64,000 nucleotides of DNA, taken from contig CM076949.1 in the NCBI GenBank assembly GCA_039566865.1, positions 2,890,501 to 2,954,500 of the forward strand. Reading direction: 5' to 3'. Below the pieces are notes generated by a model. That model did not search any database and had not been told where the DNA came from. It saw nothing but the letters and a program-made list of their open reading frames with translations. Shown here in pieces: positions 53,600 to 62,654 of this stretch (positions are counted from its first letter, which is position 1; every line of letters begins with the position of its first letter). Position numbers and translations under genes: made by a program. This stretch comes from Aurelia coerulea. Its lineage: Eukaryota; Cnidaria; Scyphozoa; Semaeostomeae; Ulmaridae.

Positions 53600-56520
53600 C
53601 CATATATTCATAAGATTTCAGGCATAAACTGTGTTCTGACTTCATATTTTCTAGAGAAGTTTACTATCATTTGAACCTCATCAACCTGATGAGGTTTCAA
53701 ATTTTTCAACAAGTATACCTTGCGTTGATTCAATTGCATTAAACCAAGTCTCAAATGTGATTCCTTGACCATATATTCATAAGATTTCAGCCTTAGACTG
53801 TGTTCTGACTTCATATTTTCAGGACAAGTTTACTATCATTTGAACCTCATTAACCTGATGAGGTTTCAAATGTTTCAAGAAATATACCTTGTTTTGACTG
53901 AATTTCATCAAACCAAGTTTCAAATACGATTCCTTGACCATATATTCATAAGTTTCCAGCCATTAACTGTGTTCTTACGTCATGTTTGCTGGATACGTTT
54001 ACTATCATTTGAACCTCATTAACCTGATGAGGTTTCAAATGTTTCAACAAATATACCTCGTTATGACTGAATTGCATCACACAAAGTTTCAAATACGATT
54101 CCTTGACCATATATTCATCATATTTCGGCCATAAACTGTGTTCTGATTTCATATTTTCTGGAGAAGTTTACTATCATTTGAACCTCATTAACCTGATGAG
54201 GTTTCAAATGTTTCAAAAAATGTACCTCGTTTTGATTGAATTTCATCAAACCAAGTCTCAAATGCGATTCCTTGACCATATATTCATAAGATTTCAGCCA
54301 TAAACTGTGTTCGGAGTTCATACTTTCTGGACAAGTTTACTATCATTTGAACCTCATTAAACTGATGAGGTTTCAAATGTTTCAACCAATTTACCTTGTT
54401 TTGACTGAATTGCATCTAACCAAGTTTCAAATACGATTCCTTGACCATATATTCATAAGAATTAAGCCATAAACTGTGTTCTGACATCATATTTTCTGGA
54501 CAGTTTACTATCATTTGAACCTCATTAAACTAATCAGGTTTCAAAAGTTTCAACCAATTTACCTCGTTTTGACTGAATTTCATCAAACCAAGTTTCAAAT
54601 ACGATTCCTTGACCATATATTCATATGATTCCAGCCATTAACTGTGTTCTAACTTCATATTTTCTGGATACGTTTGCTATCATTTGAGCCTCATTAACTT
54701 GATGAGGATTCAAATGTTTCAACAAATATACCTCGTTTTGATTGAATTTCATCAAACCAAGTCTCAAATGCGATTCCTTGACCATATATTCATAAGATTG
54801 CAGCCATAAACTGTGCTCGGAGTTCATACTTTCTGGACAAGTTTACTATCATATGAACCTCATTAAACTGATGAGGTTTCAAATGTTTCAACCAATTTAC
54901 CTTGTTTTGACTGAATTGCATCTAACCAAGTTTCAAATACGATTCCTTGACAATATATTCATAAGAATTAAGCCATAAACTGTGTTCTGACATCATATTT
55001 TCTGGACAGTTTACTATCATTTGAACCTCATTAAACTAATCAGGTTTCAAAAGTTTCAACCAATTTACCTCGTTTTGACTGAATTTCATCAAACCAAGTT
55101 TCAAATACGATTCCTTGACCATATATTCATAAGTTTCCAGCCATTAACTGTGTTCTTACTTCATGTTTGCTGGATACGTTTACTATCATTTGAACCTCAT
55201 TAACCTGATGAGGTTTCAAATGTTTCAACAAATATACCTCGTTATGACTGAATTGCATCACACAAAGTTTCAAATACGATTCCTTGACCATATATGCATC
55301 ATATTTCAGCCATAAACTGTGTTCTGACTTCATATGTTGTCGACAGTTTACTATCATTTGAACCTCATCAACCTGATGAGGTTTCAAATGTTTCAAGAAA
55401 ATTACTTCGTTTTGACTGAATTCCATCAAACCAAGTTTCAAATGCGATTCCTTGACCATATATTCATTATATTTCAGCCATAAACTGTGTTCTGACTTCA
55501 TATTTTCTGGACAGTTTACTATCATTTGAACCTCATTAACCTGATGAGGTTTCAAATGTTTCAAGAAATATACCTTGTTTTGACGGAATTTCATCAAACC
55601 AAGTTTCAAATACGATTCCTTGACCATATATTCATAAGAATTAAGCCATAAACTGTGTTCTGACATCATATTTTCTGGACAGTTTACTATCATTTGAACC
55701 TCATTAAACTAATGTGGTTTCAAAAGTTTCAACCAATTTACCTCGTTTTGACTGAATTTCATCAAACCAAGTTTCAAATACGATTCCTTGACCATATATT
55801 CATAAGATTTCAGGCATAAACTGTGTTCTGACTTCATATTTTCTAGAGAAGTTTACTATCATTTGAACCTCATCAACCTGATGAGGTTTCAAATTTTTCA
55901 ACAAGTATACCTTGCGTTGATTCAATTGCATTAAACCAAGTCTCAAATGTGATTCCTTGACCATATATTCATAAGATTTAAGCCTTAGACTGTGTTCTGA
56001 CTTCATATTTTCAGGACAAGTTTACTATCATTTGAACCTCATTAACCTGATGATGTTTCAAATGTTTCAAGAAATATACCTTGTTTTGACTGAATTTCAT
56101 CAAACCAAGTTTCAAATACGATTCCTTGACCATATATTCATAAGTTTCCAGCCATTAACTGTGTTCTTACTTCATGTTTGCTGGATACGTTTACTATCAT
56201 TTGAACCTCATTAACCTGATGAGGTTTCAAATGTTTCAACAACTATACCTCGTTATGACTGAATTGCATCACACAAAGTTTCAAATACGATTCCTTGACC
56301 ATATATTCATCATATTTCGGCCATAAACTGTGTTCTGATTTCATATTTTCTGGAGAAGTTTACTATCATTTGAACCTCATTAACCTGATGAGGTTTCAAA
56401 TGTTTCAAAAAATGTACCTCGTTTTGATTGAATTTCATCAAACCAAGTCTCAAATGCGATTCCTTGACCATATATTCATAAGATTTCAGCCATAAAATGT
56501 GTTCTGACTTCATACTTTCT
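53600..56520. repeat. Duplication near the array A edge, 2192-bp offset (13 monomers)
   Basis: Stretches at 53608, 53840 and 54103 recur at 55800, 56032 and 56295, all at 2192 bp. They share the catattttctagagaag, cagccttagactg and cttgcgttgattcaattgc variants. Small differences include cctgatgatg at about 56046 instead of cctgatgagg. Confidence 0.8.
55127..55693 (-). other. Satellite A repeat ORF (188 codons, doubtful coding)
   Basis: Three-plus in-frame monomers on the minus strand, with the 56-residue period. The downstream end reads the frame-specific tail of the gtttgctggatacg subtype (VRTQLMAGNL) before a stop. No recognisable domain. Confidence 0.15.
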
Positions 56521-56799
56521 GGACAAGTTTACTATCATTTGAACCTCATTAAACTGATCAGGTTTCAAATGTTTCAACCAATATACCTCGTTTTGACTGA
56601 ATTGCATCAAACCAAGTCTCAAATAAGATTCCTTGACCATATATTCATCATATTTCAGCCATGAACTGTGTTCTGACTTCACATTTTCTTGACAGTTTAC
56701 TATCATTTGAACCTCATTAGCCTGATGAGGTTTCAAATGTTTCAAGAAATACACTTTGTTTTGACTGATTTGAATCAAACCAAGGTTCATATTCGATCA

Positions 56800-57097
56800 A
56801 TTTATTATCAATTGATAAAATTTCAATGTAGACTGTGTCCTGACTGTATTTGATCTGGACAAGTTTATAATCACTTGAGCCTCTTTAAGGTGATGAGTTT
56901 TCAAATGTTTTAAAACATATACCTTTTTTGACTGAATTGAATCAAACCAAGCTTCATATTCGATCTATTAATTGTCAGTTTATACGGTTTCAACCATAGA
57001 TCTTTTGCTCTGACTTTATTTTCACTGCACAAGTTTACCATTTCTGGAGCCTCATTAACTTCATGAGAATATATCTCGATTTGAATGAATTGAATCT
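56800..57097. repeat. Decayed edge monomers of satellite A
   Basis: About two units still align by landmarks (gactgtgtcctgac, ggacaagtttata, gcctctttaaggtgatgag, ttttcaaatgtttt, gaattgaatcaaacc). They carry many substitutions and indels, and the last unit lost most of its middle between cttcatgag and atatctcg. Divergence rises sharply compared with units a few hundred bases away. This is the usual sign of an array margin that escapes homogenisation. Confidence 0.85.
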
Positions 57098-57114
57098 CAT
57101 TTCAGATAGATTTT
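57098..57114. other. Junction between satellites A and B
   Basis: The last recognisable A sequence ends around gaattgaatc, and the first B-like sequence starts around cagatattccataaattt. The roughly 17 bases between are assigned to neither. No mobile-element ends, microsatellite or unique DNA lie between the arrays. Confidence 0.6.
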
Positions 57115-57430
57115 TCAGATATTCCATAAATTTATTTCTGATAGCATTCGATGCAGAATTGAATGCAAAGTTTAAAAAAGTCACTTAGACTGCTGTAACT
57201 TTAGTAGGAGAAGAGATATTCAGCAATAAATCCCAGAGATTGCAATAGATGTGAGAATTTGGTCGAGAATCACTGCTACAGAAAAACATCTATTCCATTA
57301 AGGCTGAGAAATTTATAGAGAATCATTGATTGATTTGCAATAGCAATGTGTTGATGCAGAATTGAAATGATGAGTTCCCAAAATTCATGCACACTGTTGT
57401 AACTCTTTTAGTTATAGCGTTATTCAACTT
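57115..57430. repeat. Decayed edge monomers of satellite B
   Basis: Two degenerate B units. The core ttcgatgcagaattgaatgc near 57147-57167 and tgatgcagaattgaaatgatg near 57353-57373 are recognisable, as are gtcactta/gctgtaact and gagatattcagcaat. The stretch between cores (about 57235-57340) cannot be aligned to the homogeneous array. Position 57431 onward is typical B. Confidence 0.8.
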
Positions 57431-57595
57431 TTATGATAGATCGTAATGATTATAACGTTCCAATTCAGAACTATTATTCTTATATCCAAATAAATGATTT
57501 CTTTCAGCAATGTTTCGATGCAGAATTGAATGCTGATTTCAAACATGTCACTAAGAAGTCTGTAAGTTCTTTAGAAGCAGAGATATATAACATTT

Positions 57596-58096
57596 ATGAT
57601 AGATCGTAATGATTATAACGTTCCAATTCAGAACTATTATTCTGATATTGCAATAAATGAGTTCTTTCAGCAATGTTTCGATGCAGAATTTAATGCTGAT
57701 TTCAAAAATGTCACTAAGAAGTCTGTAAGTATTTTAGGAGCAGAGATATATAACTTTTCGATAGATAGTAATGATTATAACGTTTTAATTCAGAATTATT
57801 ATTCTGATATTGCAATAAATGATTTATTTCAGCAATGTTTCGATGCAGAATGTAATGATGATTTCAAAAATGTCACTACGAAGTCTGTAAGTATTTTAGG
57901 AGCAGAGATATATAACTTTTCGATAGATCGTAATGATTATAACGTTCCAATTCAGAACTATTATTCTGATATTGCAATAAATGCGTTCTTTCAGCAATGT
58001 TTCGATGCAGAATGTAATGCTGATTTCAAAAATGTCACTACGAAGTCTGTACGTATTTTAGAAGCAGAGATATATAACATTTATGATAGATCGTAA
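57596..58096 (+). other. Satellite B repeat ORF (166 codons, doubtful coding)
   Basis: Three 54-residue repeats with the landmarks IDRNDYNV, IQNYYSDIAIN, FQQCFDAE and SILGAEIYNFS. It ends at a 163-bp unit (EIYNIYDRS then stop), whose ATG opens the next repeat ORF 14 bases earlier. No domain is recognised. Variation between units is largely amino-acid changing. Confidence 0.25.
57671..57724 (+). other. Representative exon-like segment of a B monomer (54 nt between splice-like sites)
   Basis: The tract gttctttcag at 57661-57670 matches a 3' splice site, and gtaagt at 57725-57730 is a perfect match to the metazoan 5' splice consensus. Between them lie exactly 54 nt (18 codons) in phase 0 of the open frame; the rest of the 162-bp unit (108 nt) would be the intron. 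The arrangement repeats one unit on, with the next acceptor ending at 57832. Use in vivo is unknown, and AT-rich DNA produces such sites by chance. Confidence 0.4.
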
Positions 58097-58889
58097 TGAT
58101 TATAACGTTCCAATTCAGAACTATTATTCTGATATTGCAATAAATGAGTTCTTTCAGCAATGTTTCGATGCAGAATTTAATGCTGATTTCAAAAATGTTA
58201 CTAAGAAGTCTGTAAGTATTTTAGGAGCAGAGATATATAACTTTTTGATAGATCGTAATGATTATAACGTTTTATTTCAGAATTATTATTCTGATATTGC
58301 AATAAATGATTTATTTCAGCAATGTTTCGATGCAGAATTTAATGCTGATTTCAAAAATGTCACTACGAAGTCTGTAAGTATTTTAGGAGCAGAGATATAT
58401 AACTTTTCGATAGATCGTAATGATTATAACGTTCCAATTCAGAACTATTATTCTGATATTGCAATAAATGATTTATTTCAGCAATGTTTCGATGCAAAAT
58501 TTAATGCTGATTTCAAAAATGTCAATAAGAAGTCTGTACGTATTTTAGGAGCAGAGATATATAACTTTTCGATAGATCGTAATGATTATAACGTTCCAAT
58601 TCAGAACTATTATTCTGATATTGCAATAAATGATTTCTTTCAGCAATGTTTCGATGCAGAAGTTAATGCTGATTTCAAAAATGTCAATAAGAAGTCTGTA
58701 CGTATTTTAGGAGCAGAGATATATAACTTTTCGATAGATCGTAATGATTATAACGTTCCAATTCAGAACTATTATTCTGATATTGCAATAAATGATTTCT
58801 TTCAGCAATGTTTCGATGCAAAATTTAATGCTGATTTCAAAAATGTCAATAAGAAGTCTGTAACGTATTTTAGGAGCAGAGATATATAA
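58083..58889 (+). other. Satellite B repeat ORF (268 codons, doubtful coding)
   Basis: Five 54-residue repeats starting at the ATG of a 163-bp unit (MIDRNDYN). The frame breaks at about 58862-58869, where gtctgtaacgtatt carries one extra base relative to gtctgtacgtatt. The next roughly 650 bp contain further indels (caataatg at about 59109-59116, ataagttcc at about 59237), so the frame is not maintained. Confidence 0.25.
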
Positions 58890-59540
58890 CTTTTCGATAG
58901 ATCGTAATGATTATAACGTTCCAATTCAGAACTATTATTCTGATATTGCAATAAATGAATTCTTTCAGCAATGTTTCGATGCAGAATTTAACGCTGATTT
59001 CACAAATGTCAATAAGAAGTCTGTAAGTATTTTAGGAGCAGAGATATATAACTTTTCGATAGATCGTAATGATTATAACGTTCGAATTCAGAACTATTAT
59101 TCTGATATTGCAATAATGATTTCTTTGAGCAATGCGTCGATGCAGAATTTAATGCTGATTTCAAAAATGTCAATAAGAAGTCAGTACGTATTTTAGGAGC
59201 AGAGATCTATAACTTTTCGATAGATCGTAATGATTATAAGTTCCAATTCAGAATTATTATTCTGATTTTGCAATAAATGACTTCTTTCAGCAATGTTTCG
59301 ATGCAGAATTTAACGCTGATTTCAAAAATGTCACTAAGAAGTCTGTAAGTTTTTTAGGAGCAGAGATATATAACTTTTTGATAGATCGTAATGATTATAA
59401 CGATCCAATTCAGAACTATTATTCTGATATTGCAATAAATGATTTCTTTCAGCAATGTTTCGATGCAGAATTTAATGCTGATTTCAAAACTGTCACTAAG
59501 AAGTCTGTAAGTATTTTAGGAGCAGAGATATATAACATTT

Positions 59541-60359
59541 ATGATAGATCGTAATGATTATAACGTTTTAATTCAGAATTATTATTCTGATATTGCAATA
59601 AATGATTTATTTCAGCAATGTTTCGATGCAGAATTTAATGCTGATTTCAAAACTGTCACTAAGAAGTCTGTAAGTATTTTAGGAGCAGAGATATATAACT
59701 TTTCGATAGATCGTAATGATTATAACGTTCCAATTCAGAACTATTATTCTGATATTGCAATAAATGATTTATTTCAGCAATGTTTCGATGCAGAATTTAA
59801 TGCTGATTTCAAAACTGTCACTAAGACGTCTGTAAGTATTTTAGGAGCAGAGATATATAACTTTTCGATAGATCGTAATGATTATAACGTTCCAATTCAG
59901 AATTATTATTCTGATATTGCAATAAATGATTTCTTTCAGCAATGTTTCGATGCAGAATTTAATGCTGATTTCAAACATGTCACTAAGAAGTCTGTAAGTA
60001 TTTTAGGAGCAGAGATATATAACTTTTCGATAGATCGTAATGATTATAACGTTCCAATTCAGAACTATTATTCTGATATTGCAATAAATGATTTCTTTCA
60101 GCAATGTTTCGATGCAGAAGTTAATGCTGATTTCAAAAATGTCAATAAGAAGTCTGTACGTATTTTAGGAGCAGAGATATATAACTTTTCGATAGATCGT
60201 AATGATTATAACGTTCCAATTCAGAACTATTATTCTGATATTGCAATAAATGATTTCTTTCAGCAATGTTTCGATGCAGAATTTAATGCTGATTTCAAAA
60301 ATGTCACTAAGAAGTCTGTAAGTATTTTAAGAGCAGAGATATATAACATTTATCGATAG
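59541..60359 (+). other. Longest satellite B repeat ORF (272 codons, doubtful coding)
   Basis: Five repeats in frame from an ATG in a 163-bp unit to the next frame-shifting unit (acatttatcgatag). It contains the FKTVTKKS, FKTVTKTS, FKHVTKKS and FKNVNKKS unit types in an order that recurs at 61343. No signal peptide, membrane segment or known domain is seen. Confidence 0.25.
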
Positions 60360-60840
60360 ATCGTAATGATTATAACGTTCCAATTCAGAACTATTATTCT
60401 GATATTGCAATAAATGATTTCTTTCAGCAATGTTTCGATGCAGAATTTAATGCTGATTTCAAAACTGTCACTAAGAAGTCTGTAAGTATTTTAGGAGCAG
60501 AGATATATAACTTTTCGATAGATCGTAATGATTATAACGTTCCAATTCAGAACTATTATTCTGATATTGCAATAAATGAGTTCTTTCAGCAATGTTTCGA
60601 TGCAGAATTCAATGCTGATTTCATAAATGTAAATAAGAATTCTGTACGTATTTTAGGAGCAGAGATATTCAACTTTTCGATAGATCGTAAGTATTATAAC
60701 GTTCCAATTCAGAACTATTATTCTGATATTGCAATAAATGATTTCTTTCAGCAATGTTTCGATGCAGAATTTAACGTTGATTTCAAAAATGTCACTAAGA
60801 AGTTTGTAAGTATTTTAGGAGCAGAGATATTCAACTTTTC

Positions 60841-60930
60841 AATAGATCCCAGCAATTGGAAGACTATATAGACTTCGTCCCATTTCAAAAAAGTATTTTT
60901 TTTTATATTGAACTAACTGACTACTTCTAT
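60841..60930. repeat. Divergent segment inside satellite B (179-bp unit)
   Basis: Between the cores beginning at 60752 and 60931 the unit is 179 bp instead of 162. After atagatcccagcaattgg the sequence is unlike the consensus and includes a run of T residues. The core resumes at caatgtttcgatgcag. The aatcccag/atcccag beginning resembles the decayed edge unit near 57227. The acceptor-like ttcag is replaced by ttctat. Confidence 0.75.
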
Positions 60931-61342
60931 CAATGTTTCGATGCAGAATTTAATGCTGATTTCAAAAATGTCAATAAGAATTCTGTACGTATTTTAGGAG
61001 CAGAGATATTCAACTTTTCGATAGATCGTAATGATTATAACGTTTTAATTCAGAATTAATATTCTAATATTGCAATAAATGATTTCTTTGAGCAATGCGT
61101 CGATGCAGAATTTAATGCTGATTTGAAAAATGTCAATAAGAAGTCTGTACATATTTTAGGAGCAGAGATATATAACTTTTCGATAGATCGTAATGATTAT
61201 AACGTTCCAATTCAGAACTATTATTCTGATATTGCAATAAATGAGTTCTTTCAGCAATGTTTCGATGAAGAATTTAACGCTGATTTCAAAAATGTCACTA
61301 AGAAGTCTGTAAGTATTTTAGGAGCAGAGATATATAACATTT

Positions 61343-62005
61343 ATGATAGATCGTAATGATTATAACGTTTTAATTCAGAATTATTATTCTGATATTGCAA
61401 TAAATGATTTATTTCAGCAATGTTTCGATGCAGAATTTAATGCTGATTTCAAAACTGTCACTAAGAAGTCTGTAAGTATTTTAGGAGCAGAGATATATAA
61501 CTTTTCGATAGATCGTAATGATTATAACGTTCCAATTCAGAACTATTATTCTGATATTGCAATAAATGATTTATTTCAGCAATGTTTCGATGCAAAATTT
61601 AATGCTGATTTCAAAACTGTCACTAAGACGTCTGTAAGTATTTTAGGAGCAGAGATATTCAACTTTTCGATAGATCGTAAAGATTATAACGTTCCAATTC
61701 AGAACTATTATTCTGATATTGCAATAAATGATTTCTTTCAGCAATGTTTCGATGCAGAATTTAATGCTGATTTCAAACATGTCACTAAGAAGTCTGTAAG
61801 TATTTTAGGAGCAGAGATATATAACTTTTCGATAGATCGTAATGATTATAACGTTCCAATTCAGAACTATTATTCTGATATTGAAATAAATGATTTCTTT
61901 CAGCAATGTTTCGATGCAGAATTTAATGCTGATTTCAAAAATGTCACTAAGAAGTCTGTAAGTATTTTAGAAGCAGAGATATATAACATTTATGATAGAT
62001 CGTAA
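61343..62005 (+). other. Satellite B repeat ORF (220 codons, doubtful coding)
   Basis: Four 54-residue repeats, one tetramer long, starting at the ATG of one 163-bp unit and ending in the next. It overlaps the following ORF by 14 bases through ATGATAGATCGTAA. Confidence 0.25.
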
Positions 62006-62640
62006 TGATTATAACGATCCAATTCAGAACTATTATTCTGATATTGCAATAAATGATTTCTTTCAGCAATGTTTCGATGCAGAATTTAATGCTGATTTCA
62101 AAACTGTCACTAAGAAGTCTGTAAGTATTTTAGGAGCAGAGATATATAACTTTTCGATAGATCGTAATGATTATAACGTTCCAATTCAGAACTATTATTC
62201 TGATATTGCAATAAATGATTTATTTCAGCAATGTTTCGATGCAAAATTTAATGCTGATTTCAAAACTGTCACTAAGACGTCTGTAAGTATTTTAGGAGCA
62301 GAGATATTCAACTTTTCGATAGATCGTAAAGATTATAACGTTCCAATTCAGAACTATTATTCTGATATTGCAATAAATGATTTCTTTCAGCAATGTTTCG
62401 ATGCAGAATTTAATGCTGATTTCAAACATGTCACTAAGAAGTCTGTAAGTATTTTAGGAGCAGAGATATATAACTTTTCGATAGATCGTAATGATTATAA
62501 CGTTCCAATTCAGAACTATTATTCTGATATTGCAATAAATGATTTCTTTCAGCAATGTTTCGATGCAGAATTTAATGCTGATTTCAAAAATGTCACTAAG
62601 AAGTCTGTAAGTATTTTAGAAGCAGAGATATATAACATTT
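61343..62640. repeat. 649-bp tetramer higher-order repeat in satellite B (two copies)
   Basis: 61343-61991 and 61992-62640 are near-identical at 649 bp (three 162-bp units plus one 163-bp unit). The unit order KTVTKKS, KTVTKTS, KHVTKKS, KNVTKKS is the same in both. Differences include gattataacgttttaattc versus gattataacgatccaattc at the start, and gatattgaaat versus gatattgcaat at about 61877/62526. An older relative lies at 59541. Confidence 0.85.
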
Positions 62641-62654
62641 ATGATAGATCGTAA
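61992..62654 (+). other. Satellite B repeat ORF (220 codons, doubtful coding)
   Basis: Second tetramer copy, nearly the same protein as the preceding ORF. The unit after its end carries gaatgtaatgatgag and then a frame-changing ttcattctttt variant at about 62793-62803, so no long frame continues. Confidence 0.25.

Larger units (their letters stand above)
13562..56800. repeat. Satellite A array, segment 2 (168/169-bp monomers, higher-order organised)
   Basis: About 256 further direct copies of satellite A, in the same orientation as segment 1. Subfamily content changes along the array. In 13.6-21.8 kb, monomers with catcatctttcagc and gttgtcgac recur at about 843 or 674 bp, with cctggtgagg dyad variants. 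In 21.8-29.0 kb there are mixed subtypes, including gattcaattgcattaaacc and cttgcgttgattcaattcc. From 29.0 to 56.5 kb the gtttgctggatacg and aagaattaagcc subtypes dominate in regular pentamers. No gene, tRNA or other unique DNA is seen in this stretch. Confidence 0.98.

Noticed and set aside
3024..56495. Plus-strand 60-69-codon ORFs (for example MNLINLMRFQMFQ... and MTIYSSYFGHK...)
   Set aside because: These are antisense shadows of the same satellite, identical from copy to copy, with no independent support.
1..56800. Dozens of 60-220-codon minus-strand ORFs as a family of small protein genes
   Set aside because: They are one 56-codon satellite frame read through varying numbers of monomers. 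Ends coincide with 169-bp units or TGG-to-TGA variants, variation is mostly amino-acid changing, and there is no unique flanking or regulatory sequence.
1..57097. Primate alpha satellite (171 bp) or a CENP-B box
   Set aside because: The unit length is similar, but the sequence does not resemble alpha satellite and I find no TTCG....A..CGGG-type box in the monomers.
56800..57430. Common ancestry of satellites A and B
   Set aside because: Apart from AT-richness and short shared words such as tttcaaa and gaattg, I could not align the two units in either orientation. A formal alignment of the edge monomers would settle it.
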